Assembly: GCA_038116745.1 (NCBI GenBank) | Contig: JAYODW010000004.1 | Location: forward strand, 66,454-130,453 | Origin: JAYODW01 sp038116745 | Lineage (GTDB): Bacteria; Pseudomonadota; Gammaproteobacteria; Ga0077536 | Reading direction: 5' to 3' | DNA length: 64,000 nt | Shown here: piece by piece, positions 33,172-40,943 of the stretch | How positions within the stretch are numbered: the first letter of the stretch is position 1 | Layout: every line of letters starts with the position of its first letter | Made by a program: the position numbers and the translations under genes | Notes under the pieces: model-generated | What the model was told of the DNA's origin: nothing | The model's input: the letters and a program-made list of their open reading frames with translations, nothing else | The model's database searches: none

Positions 33172-35417
33172 GATGTAGTCCCGTGGGAATCGTCAGCGTT
33201 GAAAGATGAGTTTTTTCGCGCGCGATACTCGGCCGCGGACAGCGCCGCCTGGTAGCGCGCATAGGCCGCCTTGCGATCCGGTGGGGCCGCTGCAGCGGCG
33301 TCGAAGGTCGGCGCGAGGTCCGGGGGGTAGCAGCCGAGCTTCTGCTCTGAGGCCCCCATCGGCGCGCGGAACACCAGCTCGCGCACGTTCGTCCGGCGCG
33401 CTTCGATAACCTGACCGTTTTCGTCGCTGTCTAGATCCCACCACCATTTCTTCAGCGGGTTGATACGCCCATTTCCGACCCGGTCGTCGAGCGCTGCAAT
33501 CCAGCCGCGCGTGAACGGCAGGTGCATCGCGGACCACAGAAAGGGCCGCTCCGCGAGCACGCCTTCGATGTTCCACGGGCAGGTTTTCATACAGCGCCCG
33601 CACATCGAGCCGGCGGCATTGGTAATGCGGTAACGCGCGCATTTTTCGACGTCGGGCTTCCACATCTCGTAGCCGTTGAACATGATCTTGTCGCCGAAAG
33701 GGATCGCCGCACAGGGACATTCGCGCGCGCATTTGCTGCACTTGTTACAGAAATCCTGCAGGCCGAAGTCGATCGGTTGATCCACCGCCAACGGCAGGTC
33801 GGTGGTGATGATCCCGGACTTGAAACGCGGCCCGACGAACGGGTTCAGCACCAGCTCGCCGATCCTCGAGAGCTCGCCCAGGCCGGAATTGAGGATCAGC
33901 GGAATGTGCAGTACATCCTGGTCCATCACCGAATGCCCGCGTGCGCCATAGCCGAGACGCCGGATCTGGGAGCCGACCACGCCGCCGAGCAGCTGCGCGC
34001 GCATGTAGGCGCGCATCGATTGCGCGCCCGAGATCCAGTCGTCACCGCTCGCGCCCTCCATGGTTTCGTAACCCTGGTCGATCAGGATCACGATGGCATA
34101 GCGGTGATACGGCTCGATGGGAGAACCGTCGGTGTCGTGGGAGTACCAGGCATAGTCGGGCACGCGACAGATCCCGACCATGTCCGCCCCCAGGTAATAC
34201 AGCGCCGCCTTGACGAGTTCTGCATTGCGCTTCGGATCGTCATAGCCCGGCGTCCGCTCCGGCGCCGTCTCACCGTATTGCAGCGGCACCATCCCGCCCA
34301 GCACCGGCACCATGGCGTGGCCGAACGGGGATTTGGTGATCATGCGAAAACCTTTCAGCTCACGCTGCGCCTTCTCTCCCAGGTCGCCCATGGCGGCGCG
34401 GATAAACATATCGTGGCGCTTGGGCACCCGCGGCACCGCCTGTTCATCCACCAGGGTGGTGGGCTCGGCCACTCGCTTCACGCGCTCCATGGGATACCGC
34501 CCGAGGTGATAGTCGCGCCCGCGGTATGGCTCGCCGGCATATCCGGGGCGCGCGCCGCCCCAGCCCAGCCACCATTTGAATCCGCGCGCCGATCCACTGC
34601 CGGCGGCCAGCGGACCGGCATCCTCCAGCGCAAGCGTGGTGCTCACCGCGACCAGTCCGAACCGCCGGCCGACAAAAGGGTTCCCGGATCCGCCGTCACG
34701 TTGTTCAGCAAGTCCGGCCGCCAGCGCCAGCGCGTCAAGATCAAGCTCAGCCGCGGTCACGGTATGCAGCCGCGCGTCGAAACCCAGCATGCGCAGGTAG
34801 TTGGCCATGACCGCTCCGACCTCGGCACCGCGCAGTGCGGCGCGGGCGGCCTGCATGTCGAGGATCCAGTCGGCGCCGGGCTCATCGGCGCGCGGGTCGC
34901 GCGGGTACTCAGTCAGGATGACCAGCGCGAACGGATGCTCGCAGCGCTCCTCTTCAACCGCGGACCGCGCCCAGGCTTCGCGTCCCTCGGCCACCACGTT
35001 CTCGGCCATCCGGTTGTCCGCCGCGCCTGGGGCGTAGGTGCGCGCCTGCTCCTCGGCCAGCGACACATTGGTGACGGGGACAGTGAGACGGGCGGCCTCC
35101 GGGACCCGACAGGTGGCTGCCATACTCGCATCCAGGTAATAGCAACCGCCCTGCAGGTGACGGCTGCGCTCCAGCGGCGAGTCCGGGATGGGCGCCACTG
35201 CGGGCGCCACCGGTCCGTTGCGCATCCGGTCCATGAGATCGATGTAGTCGCGCAGCACGTTGCGCAGGGAGCCGGGGCGCTGCGGCGCCTCCAGCTCGAA
35301 GGGAGCGGCAGGCGACCCCGTCGGCGGCACAGCCGCACCCGCGGCGCGTGGAAGTCGCTCCAAAGGAAAGCTACCGGCCCAGGCCGGACGTCGACGATGG
35401 GAGAACAGACGAACCAT
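33168..35417 (-). CDS. reductive dehalogenase, cytoplasmic catabolic type
   Basis: 749 residues, cobalamin- and iron-sulfur-dependent removal of halogen from organohalides. Two ferredoxin clusters are visible: CNKCSKCARECP (about 555-566) and CGRCMKTCP (about 603-611). The corrinoid-binding core is about 404-549 (YYLGADMVGICRVPDYA, NPFVGPRFKSGIITTD). A second, degenerate copy of the core occupies about 89-267 (YYLDASMAATCRVPEAA, NPFVGRRFGLVAVSTT). There is no Tat signal, so it is not the respiratory exported type, and no fused reductase domain. GAGGAGG precedes the ATG. Substrate likely a halophenol; inferred. Confidence 0.85.
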   Translation of the reverse strand: MVRLFSHRRRPAWAGSFPLERLPRAAGAAVPPTGSPAAPFELEAPQRPGSLRNVLRDYIDLMDRMRNGPVAPAVAPIPDSPLERSRHLQGGCYYLDASMAATCRVPEAARLTVPVTNVSLAEEQARTYAPGAADNRMAENVVAEGREAWARSAVEEERCEHPFALVILTEYPRDPRADEPGADWILDMQAARAALRGAEVGAVMANYLRMLGFDARLHTVTAAELDLDALALAAGLAEQRDGGSGNPFVGRRFGLVAVSTTLALEDAGPLAAGSGSARGFKWWLGWGGARPGYAGEPYRGRDYHLGRYPMERVKRVAEPTTLVDEQAVPRVPKRHDMFIRAAMGDLGEKAQRELKGFRMITKSPFGHAMVPVLGGMVPLQYGETAPERTPGYDDPKRNAELVKAALYYLGADMVGICRVPDYAWYSHDTDGSPIEPYHRYAIVILIDQGYETMEGASGDDWISGAQSMRAYMRAQLLGGVVGSQIRRLGYGARGHSVMDQDVLHIPLILNSGLGELSRIGELVLNPFVGPRFKSGIITTDLPLAVDQPIDFGLQDFCNKCSKCARECPCAAIPFGDKIMFNGYEMWKPDVEKCARYRITNAAGSMCGRCMKTCPWNIEGVLAERPFLWSAMHLPFTRGWIAALDDRVGNGRINPLKKWWWDLDSDENGQVIEARRTNVRELVFRAPMGASEQKLGCYPPDLAPTFDAAAAAPPDRKAAYARYQAALSAAEYRARKNSSFNADDSHGTTS

Positions 35418-35446
35418 GTGCAGGATCCTCCTCTCTGACGCCGGGC

Positions 35447-37054
35447 TCAGCTACCTGGCGTCATCACCAGGTCAATGACAGCGGCGGTACCGGCCGCAAA
35501 TGCGCTTTCGAGCGCGCCTTCGAATTTGCCCGTGTGCTCCACCCGGGCGCCGAAGAGCCCGAAGGTCCGCGCCATGGCCGCGAAATCGGGGTTGGTCAAC
35601 TCGGTGCCCAGAGGACGTCCGGGATAATGACGGTCCTGGTGCATTTCAATCGTGCCGTAGCGGGCGTTATTGAATACCAGGATTAGCGGCCTCGCGCCGT
35701 ACTTAGCCGCAGTGGCCAGCTCCATCCCCGTCATGAGCATACCGCCGTCGCCGACGCAGCCGATCACCTGACGCTCGGGCAGCGTGAGCGCGGCGCCTAT
35801 GGCGCTGGGCACACCGTGCCCCATCGCGCCGTTAACCGGACCGAGCAGACGACCAGGTCGACGGTACTGGCGGTAGCGGTGCGGCCAGACGGTGAAATTG
35901 CCGGCGTCGATCGCCACTACCGCGTCGTCGCGAAGATGGCTGTTCAGAATCTGCATGACTGCATGCGGATCGAGCGGTTCCCTGCCGCGCTCGCGCTCGA
36001 GGCTGGCGCGATAGGCTGCATTAAGACGCTGGCACCAGGGCACGGTGTCCGCGCGCACGCCGGGTGCGGCTGCGGCCAGCGCTGCGCTCGTCGCTTCGAT
36101 ATCCGCCACCACCGCAATCTGTGGGGAATAATTCACACTGAGCTCGCGCGCCTGGGGGTAGACGTGGATCAGCGTGCGCTCGCGCCCGTCATTGAACAGG
36201 GTGTACCCCAGCGTCGTCGGCTCGTCGAGACGCGCGCCCAGCACCAAAACACAATCTGCCTCGGCTGCAAGCTCTGTCGCCTCGGGATGGGCGTTGTAGC
36301 CCAGGTAGCCGGCATAGCAAGGATGCCGGTTGTCGAAACAATCCTGGCGACGGAAGGCCGTCATCACCGGAATCACATGAGCCTCGGCAAAACGCACCAG
36401 GTCGGCGACGGCGGCGTCGGTCCAGGTGCCGCCGCCGGCAATGATCAGCGGCCGCTCAGCCTGCGCCAGCGCCGCACGGATGCGACCGAGGTCGTCCGCG
36501 CCCGGGCCAGCCGCAGCCGCCGGGGCGACTCGTGGACCCGCCTGCGTGGTTGCTTCAGTCAGCACATCTTCAGGTAATGCCAGCGCCACAGGCCCCGGAC
36601 GCCCGCTTTCCGCAATGCGAAACGCGCGGGCAAAAGCCGCGCCCAGGTCGTCGGCCTGCTCGATCTGCTCAACGTGCTTGACCAGCTGCGGCAGCAAGCT
36701 GGTGTAGTCCAGCTCCTGAAAGGCCTCGCGACCTAAATGGCGGCGCGACACCTGGCCGATGCCGATCACCAGCGGGATCGAAGCCTGCTGCGCGACATGC
36801 AGAGCTATCGTCGCATTGGTTGCACCCGGGCCACGGGTGACAAAGACGACGCCAGCCCGCTGCCGCAGCCGTGCATTCGCGCAGGCCATGAAGGCGGCGC
36901 CGCTTTCGTGCCGACATGAGATGTAGCGGATCTGATCCTGCGCGCCGTAAAGCCCGTCCAGTACCGCGAGATAGCTTTCGCCGGGCACGCCGAAGACGGT
37001 ATCAACCCCCTGCTCCAGCAACGCCGCGACGACCTGTTCACCGCCGCTGCTCAT
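35447..37054 (-). CDS. thiamine-diphosphate-dependent enzyme, acetolactate synthase-like
   Basis: 535 residues with three-domain ThDP architecture: Pyr domain with GVPGES and the activating Glu in CRHESGAAFMA, a central domain, and the PP domain with the Mg/ThDP motif GDGGMLMTGMEL...VFNNARYG. The first-domain and last-domain signatures match large-subunit acetolactate synthase relatives, but no small subunit or ilv genes are nearby. In this operon a 2-keto acid decarboxylase or carboligase role is more likely. 29 bases upstream of the dehalogenase gene. Confidence 0.85.
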   Translation of the reverse strand: MSSGGEQVVAALLEQGVDTVFGVPGESYLAVLDGLYGAQDQIRYISCRHESGAAFMACANARLRQRAGVVFVTRGPGATNATIALHVAQQASIPLVIGIGQVSRRHLGREAFQELDYTSLLPQLVKHVEQIEQADDLGAAFARAFRIAESGRPGPVALALPEDVLTEATTQAGPRVAPAAAAGPGADDLGRIRAALAQAERPLIIAGGGTWTDAAVADLVRFAEAHVIPVMTAFRRQDCFDNRHPCYAGYLGYNAHPEATELAAEADCVLVLGARLDEPTTLGYTLFNDGRERTLIHVYPQARELSVNYSPQIAVVADIEATSAALAAAAPGVRADTVPWCQRLNAAYRASLERERGREPLDPHAVMQILNSHLRDDAVVAIDAGNFTVWPHRYRQYRRPGRLLGPVNGAMGHGVPSAIGAALTLPERQVIGCVGDGGMLMTGMELATAAKYGARPLILVFNNARYGTIEMHQDRHYPGRPLGTELTNPDFAAMARTFGLFGARVEHTGKFEGALESAFAAGTAAVIDLVMTPGS

Positions 37055-37091
37055 GGCGCTGCCCGCCGCTCAGCGCAGATGGGCGCTCGGC

Positions 37092-38063
37092 TCACGGTGC
37101 CAGAATGGGAATGCTGAGTTCAGCGCGATCCTCGAGATGCAGATGCGCCGCAGCGGCATCGGCAAGCGCAAAACGTTTGACCGGATGCGGCCGCAGAACG
37201 CCTGCATCCAGCGCCTCGAACACGCGCCCGGCGCTCAGCTCGAGCTCGGCGCGTTCGGCAACGTAATCGTTAAGACGCGGACGCGTCAGATAGAGCGATC
37301 CCAGGCGCGACAGTCCCAGCACATCGTAGGGGTCCGGCTTTCCGGAAGCGTTGCCGTAGGCAACCATGAGGCCGCGGCGACGCAGGCATTCCAGTGATTT
37401 CTCGAACGTGTCTTTCCCGACCGAGTCGTAGACCACATCCACGCCGCGTCCGCCCGTCATCGCCTTCACCTGCTCCACGAAGTCGTCCTGCTGATGCAGC
37501 AACACCTGCTCCGCTCCGGCCTCCCGCGCCGCGGCAAACTTGCTCTCGCTGCCGACGGTGGCGATGACCCGAGCGCCCAGGTGTCGCGCCCACTGCACCA
37601 TGAGCAGACCCGTGCCGCCGACCGCCGCATGGACAATGACGGTTTCATCCGGCTGCACGGCATGCAGCCGGAACAGCAGGTATTCGGCCGTCATAGCGCG
37701 GGTCAGGGTCGCGGCCACAACATCAGGATCAACGCCGTCCGGAATGCGGACCACCTGATCCGCGCGGATCACCCGCCTTTCACAGTAGGCCCTGGCGACT
37801 GAACCGTAGGCCACCGTATCACCCTCAGCCAGCTCACTTACCCCTGGACCAAGTGCTTCAACCACCCCCACCGCCTGGTCGCCGATCACGGCCGGCAGGG
37901 GAATGGGATAAATGCCACGACGGAAATAGGTGTCGATGTAGTTGACCCCGATCCCCGTGTGACGGATGAGCACTTCGCCCGGGCCCGGGCTGCCCAGATC
38001 GATTTCGGACAGGGTCAGCTGTTCAACGCCGCCATAGGCGTGAATGACAATAGCGGGGGTCAC
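37092..38063 (-). CDS. zinc-independent quinone oxidoreductase (MDR family)
   Basis: 323 residues, NADPH-dependent reductase of quinones or enones. MDR motifs: HTGIGVNYIDTYFRRGIYP, the nucleotide motif AAVGGTGLLMVQWARHLGA and the QOR signature VVYDSVGKDTFEKSL; zinc-ligand Cys residues are absent. Start is GTG at 38063 with GGAGA 8 bases upstream. The first 145 bases of the gene and the leader are duplicated at 39661-39884. First gene of the minus-strand run leading to the dehalogenase. Confidence 0.92.
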   Translation of the reverse strand: MTPAIVIHAYGGVEQLTLSEIDLGSPGPGEVLIRHTGIGVNYIDTYFRRGIYPIPLPAVIGDQAVGVVEALGPGVSELAEGDTVAYGSVARAYCERRVIRADQVVRIPDGVDPDVVAATLTRAMTAEYLLFRLHAVQPDETVIVHAAVGGTGLLMVQWARHLGARVIATVGSESKFAAAREAGAEQVLLHQQDDFVEQVKAMTGGRGVDVVYDSVGKDTFEKSLECLRRRGLMVAYGNASGKPDPYDVLGLSRLGSLYLTRPRLNDYVAERAELELSAGRVFEALDAGVLRPHPVKRFALADAAAAHLHLEDRAELSIPILAP

Positions 38064-38142
38064 GCGTGTTCTCCGGGTGTGTGGTCAGCCGAGTATACCC
38101 GCGCGGCATGGGGCCTGATTCCCTGCAATGCCAACGCCAACA
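37919..38142. repeat. direct repeat copy 1 (5' end of qor plus leader)
   Basis: About 224 bases repeated at 39661-39884 (constant offset 1742) with only scattered mismatches, for example GTTGACC/GTTCACC and GCATGG/GCAAGG. This copy includes the functional first 48 codons of the quinone oxidoreductase and its upstream region. Similarity fades after about 38142. Confidence 0.92.
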
Positions 38143-38580
38143 ACCGTTGGGGTACACCTCATTCGAACGGAAATCAGACGTTCACAACACGTAAATCATC
38201 TCTAGCAGCCCAGCTGCCTAGATCTTCCGAACCCATAACCAAGCCGTTCGAGACTGGTTATAGCGGTGAGAGCTGCTCGCCGCATGAGGTCGACATCCAT
38301 ATCTCATGGACATTTTTCTACTACAGACCGGCTAGCTTCAGAGGGCGCGCCGCCGGACAGGCCAGTAATTGCCCAAAATGATGCGTTTCCTTTCCCGGTT
38401 CTTTCGTCCGCAGGGGGGATGGTCGAAATAGGACCTCTGTCTTGCGCCTTGCGCATATCCGCTGAGAGGCCATCCGAAGCTTGCGAAACCTCTGCCGGAC
38501 CGCCCCAGCCTCAGACATCGAAACAGAACAGGTAGGGAAGGCATCGCGGTTAGCTATTCAAAAAGCGGGGTTGTCCTTCT

Positions 38581-38602
38581 CAGCTTCTATCTGCGGAAGC
38601 TG
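38581..38602. terminator. hairpin downstream of the methyltransferase gene
   Basis: CAGCTTC and GAAGCTG form a perfect 7-base stem with an 8-base loop, 45 bases after the methyltransferase stop on the minus strand. A TTTTT run occurs about 16 bases further along, too far for a standard intrinsic terminator. Confidence 0.3.
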
Positions 38603-38646
38603 GCTCACCCCCCCTAAGGGCGGGCTGTCTCAACTGCTCAGATAGC

Positions 38647-39336
38647 TTAACCGGCCAATCGCAGAGCGTAGTAGAAATGATGCGAGAAAAGCCCAAGATT
38701 CGATTCCTGAAACAGCCGCTTCCAGGGTTTCCGGGACACCGGCCTGTAAATTCTAATTAATTCGAATCCCAGTCTCCGGGACAGTTCATAGATCATAGAC
38801 TCAGTCATCCATAGGACATGTTCACAGCTAGCAGTGAACATTCGCTTCCTAACGACCCGGAAAACGTTTGTTAAACAAAAAGGGTTAGGGGTCGCGATCA
38901 GCAAAATTCCGTCGAGCTCAAGATGTCGTCTCGCAAACGCAAACAATGAGTCCAGGGAATGCACGTGCTCTATCAAATCTCCCATAAAGACGACTTGGAA
39001 CTGCCTGCCCAGAAACCGATCCGATGTCGCGTCACATAGCGCCACATCAAAGCCGTCCTTCTTCAGCGCATCAACCATAGACTGAACAATATCGATCCCA
39101 AGGCAGTCCGAAGCGACTTGAACGATCTTCCTGTGCTTCCACTTGGTTGACCTAAAGCGAGGCAAATCGTGGGCCGCCGCTCCGATATCTAGGACCGACT
39201 TGCCTTCAAACAAGTGGAGTAACCCACTGAAGCCACCGGCAAGGGGTTGTGTCAAGGACTGCAGATGCCTCTGAATATCTTCGAGGACAGAAGTGTCTTT
39301 CGGATCGTCTGTTCGTGCGGTCCAGTCAATAGTCAT
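38647..39336 (-). CDS. class I SAM-dependent methyltransferase
   Basis: 229 residues. SAM motif I is VLDIGAAAHDLPRF near residue 50, followed by an acidic loop (LGIDIVQ), CDATSDRF and the FMGDLIEHVHSLDSLF motif of Methyltransf_23-type enzymes. This style is common in surface-polysaccharide and glycan clusters. Codon use and GC differ from neighbours, consistent with recent acquisition. Its start overlaps a 68-codon frame by 11 bases. Substrate unknown. Confidence 0.8.
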   Translation of the reverse strand: MTIDWTARTDDPKDTSVLEDIQRHLQSLTQPLAGGFSGLLHLFEGKSVLDIGAAAHDLPRFRSTKWKHRKIVQVASDCLGIDIVQSMVDALKKDGFDVALCDATSDRFLGRQFQVVFMGDLIEHVHSLDSLFAFARRHLELDGILLIATPNPFCLTNVFRVVRKRMFTASCEHVLWMTESMIYELSRRLGFELIRIYRPVSRKPWKRLFQESNLGLFSHHFYYALRLAG

Positions 39337-39532
39337 AGTCAGGAGCCTCGATAATGCCCCCGCTCTGCTCAGGTAGTTTTGCTTCTTTCACGCTACTCAC
39401 GATATTCGCAATGGAATCGCAGCCTTCCTGCTTGGATAGCATACGACCAACCTGATGAATCACTGGATGCGGCACTGAGTTGACGAATGCTTCCCCATCT
39501 TCCAAGGCAGCGATGGGATAGCGTCCCATCAC
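39326..39532 (-). CDS. hypothetical 68-residue protein or C-terminal remnant
   Basis: Begins at GTG/ATG (39532/39529) just after an in-frame TGA and overlaps the methyltransferase start by 11 bases, as coupled genes do. The sequence (MGRYPIAALEDGEAF near the start, ending EAPDYDY) matches no family I recognise. It could be a genuine small gene or the surviving tail of a larger gene lost when the island formed. Confidence 0.4.
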   Translation of the reverse strand: MMGRYPIAALEDGEAFVNSVPHPVIHQVGRMLSKQEGCDSIANIVSSVKEAKLPEQSGGIIEAPDYDY

Positions 39533-39660
39533 ATGACAAGCTGCTCAATAGAAGCGTTATAGCGACTGAGGGGACGTTGCCCCCCGCTGTAGGCTCACAT
39601 AACGAAATCGGGCACCTCAAGGAGCTGGTCACAGGCGGTGGGTAACAGGATAGAGCCTTG

Positions 39661-39805
39661 GACAGAAATAGGTGTCGATGTAGTTCACCCCGATCCCCGT
39701 GTGACGAATGAGCACTTCACCCGGGCCCGGGCTGCCCAGATCGATTTCGGACAGGGTCAGCTGTTCAACGCCGCCATAGGCGTGAATGACAATAGCGGGG
39801 GTCAC
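39661..39805 (-). pseudogene. truncated 5' fragment of the quinone oxidoreductase gene
   Basis: The first 48 or so codons of qor, GTG start at 39805, duplicated by the repeat and cut off at 39661, where island sequence begins. A few substitutions distinguish it from the intact gene. It cannot encode a functional enzyme. Confidence 0.88.
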
Positions 39806-39884
39806 GCGTGTTCTCCGGGTGTGTGGTCAGCCGAGTATACCCGCGCGGCAAGGGGCCTGATTCCCTACAATGCGGGCGCCAGCA
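39661..39884. repeat. direct repeat copy 2 (qor 5' fragment plus dsbA-like leader)
   Basis: Second copy of the 224-base repeat. It keeps the leader that now drives the DsbA-like gene; a TACAAT -10-like hexamer at 39866-39871 reads TGCAAT in copy 1. The left edge coincides with a sharp change from unrelated island sequence. Confidence 0.92.
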
Positions 39885-39902
39885 ACTGCCGGAGAGCCAT
39901 CC

Positions 39903-40490
39903 ATGTCAGCCACCGAGGTCCGCGTTTATTTCAACTTCCGCAGCCCCTACGGTTACCTGGCTTCCCACAGCCTGTTTGAACGCCTCGCGCGTTATGACAT
40001 CAGGCTGGGCTGGCGCTCCCTGGGGGGCTGGGACGGCCGCTCACCGCCTGACCGGGCCAAGGTCAAAATCCCACTCACGCGACAGGACGTCGCGCGCTGG
40101 TGCCGGCGCCTCAAGGTGCCCTTCAACCCGCCGCCGGTCAGCACCGATCCCACGCCGGCAGCGATGGCCTGCTTCGCCGCCGAGAGCGCCGGGCTGCTCG
40201 CGCCCTATGTGAAAGCGGTGATGTGGGAGGAATGGGCGGAAGGCCGGGATATCGGTCAAACCGAGGTGCTGCTCGATATTGCCAGCCGCATCGGCCTCGA
40301 CGGCGATGTCGTCGAGCAGGCGCTGAACGATGCGTCAAACGCCGGCCGTCTGTCAGCCAACTGGGCCGAGGCGAGCGAACTCGGCGTCATCGGCGTACCG
40401 ACCTTCGTCGTCGGCGACGAGATCTTCTGGGGCAATGACCGCCTCGATTTCGTCGAGGAGCATCTGGCGGGTCTCGGACTCGCGCGCTGA
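39903..40490 (+). CDS. DsbA-family protein, 2-hydroxychromene-2-carboxylate isomerase-like
   Basis: 195 residues. N-terminal thioredoxin strand VRVYFNFRSPYGYLAS with SPY instead of a CxxC motif, an inserted helical domain, and ELGVIGVPTFVVGDEIFWGNDRL at the C-terminus, the hallmark of HCCA isomerase/kappa-GST relatives. These are glutathione-dependent isomerases in naphthalene-type degradation. Start ATG 39903 follows GGAGAG; an upstream ATG lacks a site. The substrate here is unknown. Confidence 0.85.
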   Translation: MSATEVRVYFNFRSPYGYLASHSLFERLARYDIRLGWRSLGGWDGRSPPDRAKVKIPLTRQDVARWCRRLKVPFNPPPVSTDPTPAAMACFAAESAGLLAPYVKAVMWEEWAEGRDIGQTEVLLDIASRIGLDGDVVEQALNDASNAGRLSANWAEASELGVIGVPTFVVGDEIFWGNDRLDFVEEHLAGLGLAR

Positions 40491-40498
40491 ACCGGCCC

Positions 40499-40925
40499 TC
40501 AGGCAAGCGCCGGCATCACCTGAGCGACGATCAGCTCGCGTGGGCGCATCAGGTCCGCATGTCTCACATCGCCGGTAGCGATCTGCGCAGGCAGATAAGT
40601 CGCGCCCGCCTGCTCAGGCTACGACAGCAGCTCATCAGCGATCCTTTGCGGCGAAACGCACACCGTCACGCCGATCTCGCGAGCGGTTTCAAAGTTGTAC
40701 AGCGGACCGAGCCGGATACGGCTGGTCGCCTGAGTGACTGCAGCAAAAACACTGAAGGACAGGATCCCACTCCAAGCGGCGTGCCGTGATGTTCCGCCAG
40801 GTGGTAACCCCGATAGCCGCCGGCCTCGGCAGCCTGGATGACTTCAATACGGTCAGCCAGGGGGCGCGCGTGCCCACGGCTTCTAATCGAAGTGGTCAAA
40901 AATTCCAAACTGCACGCGTTCTCAT
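40499..40925 (-). pseudogene. decayed LLM flavin-dependent oxidoreductase
   Basis: Pieces of one LLM protein lie in successive frames. ATG 40925 opens MRTRAVWNF, then a one-base loss at a T-run near 40898 shifts into LTTSIRSRGHARPLADRIEV and YHLAEHHGTPLGVG. A second shift near 40745 leads to FAAVTQATSRIRLGPLYNF, which joins directly to ETAREIGVTVCVSPQRIADE, showing a large internal deletion. The tail PEQAGATYLPAQIATGDV ends at 40499. It lies 18 bases downstream of the nitrilase-like gene, probably a former operon partner. Confidence 0.85.
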
Positions 40926-40943
40926 CCTTGCTGTCGGGTGTCT

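Larger units (their letters stand above)
38143..39660. mobile_element. 1.5-kb lower-GC island between direct repeats
   Basis: Visibly AT-richer than the flanks. It contains one convincing gene (methyltransferase, 38647-39336), one small frame, and about 500 bases (38143-38646) in which I see no supportable gene. Flanked by the two 224-base repeats, it appears inserted between qor and the DsbA-like gene, which would otherwise be divergent neighbours sharing one leader. No integrase or transposase was recognised, so the mechanism is unknown. Confidence 0.6.

Noticed and set aside
33522..35438. Plus-strand open frame of 638 codons
   Set aside because: Antisense to the reductive dehalogenase, which has clear iron-sulfur motifs.
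38378..38431. 17-codon frame in the island with an SRFFR motif similar to the small frame near 28150
   Set aside because: No ribosome site and too short; the resemblance is a few residues only.
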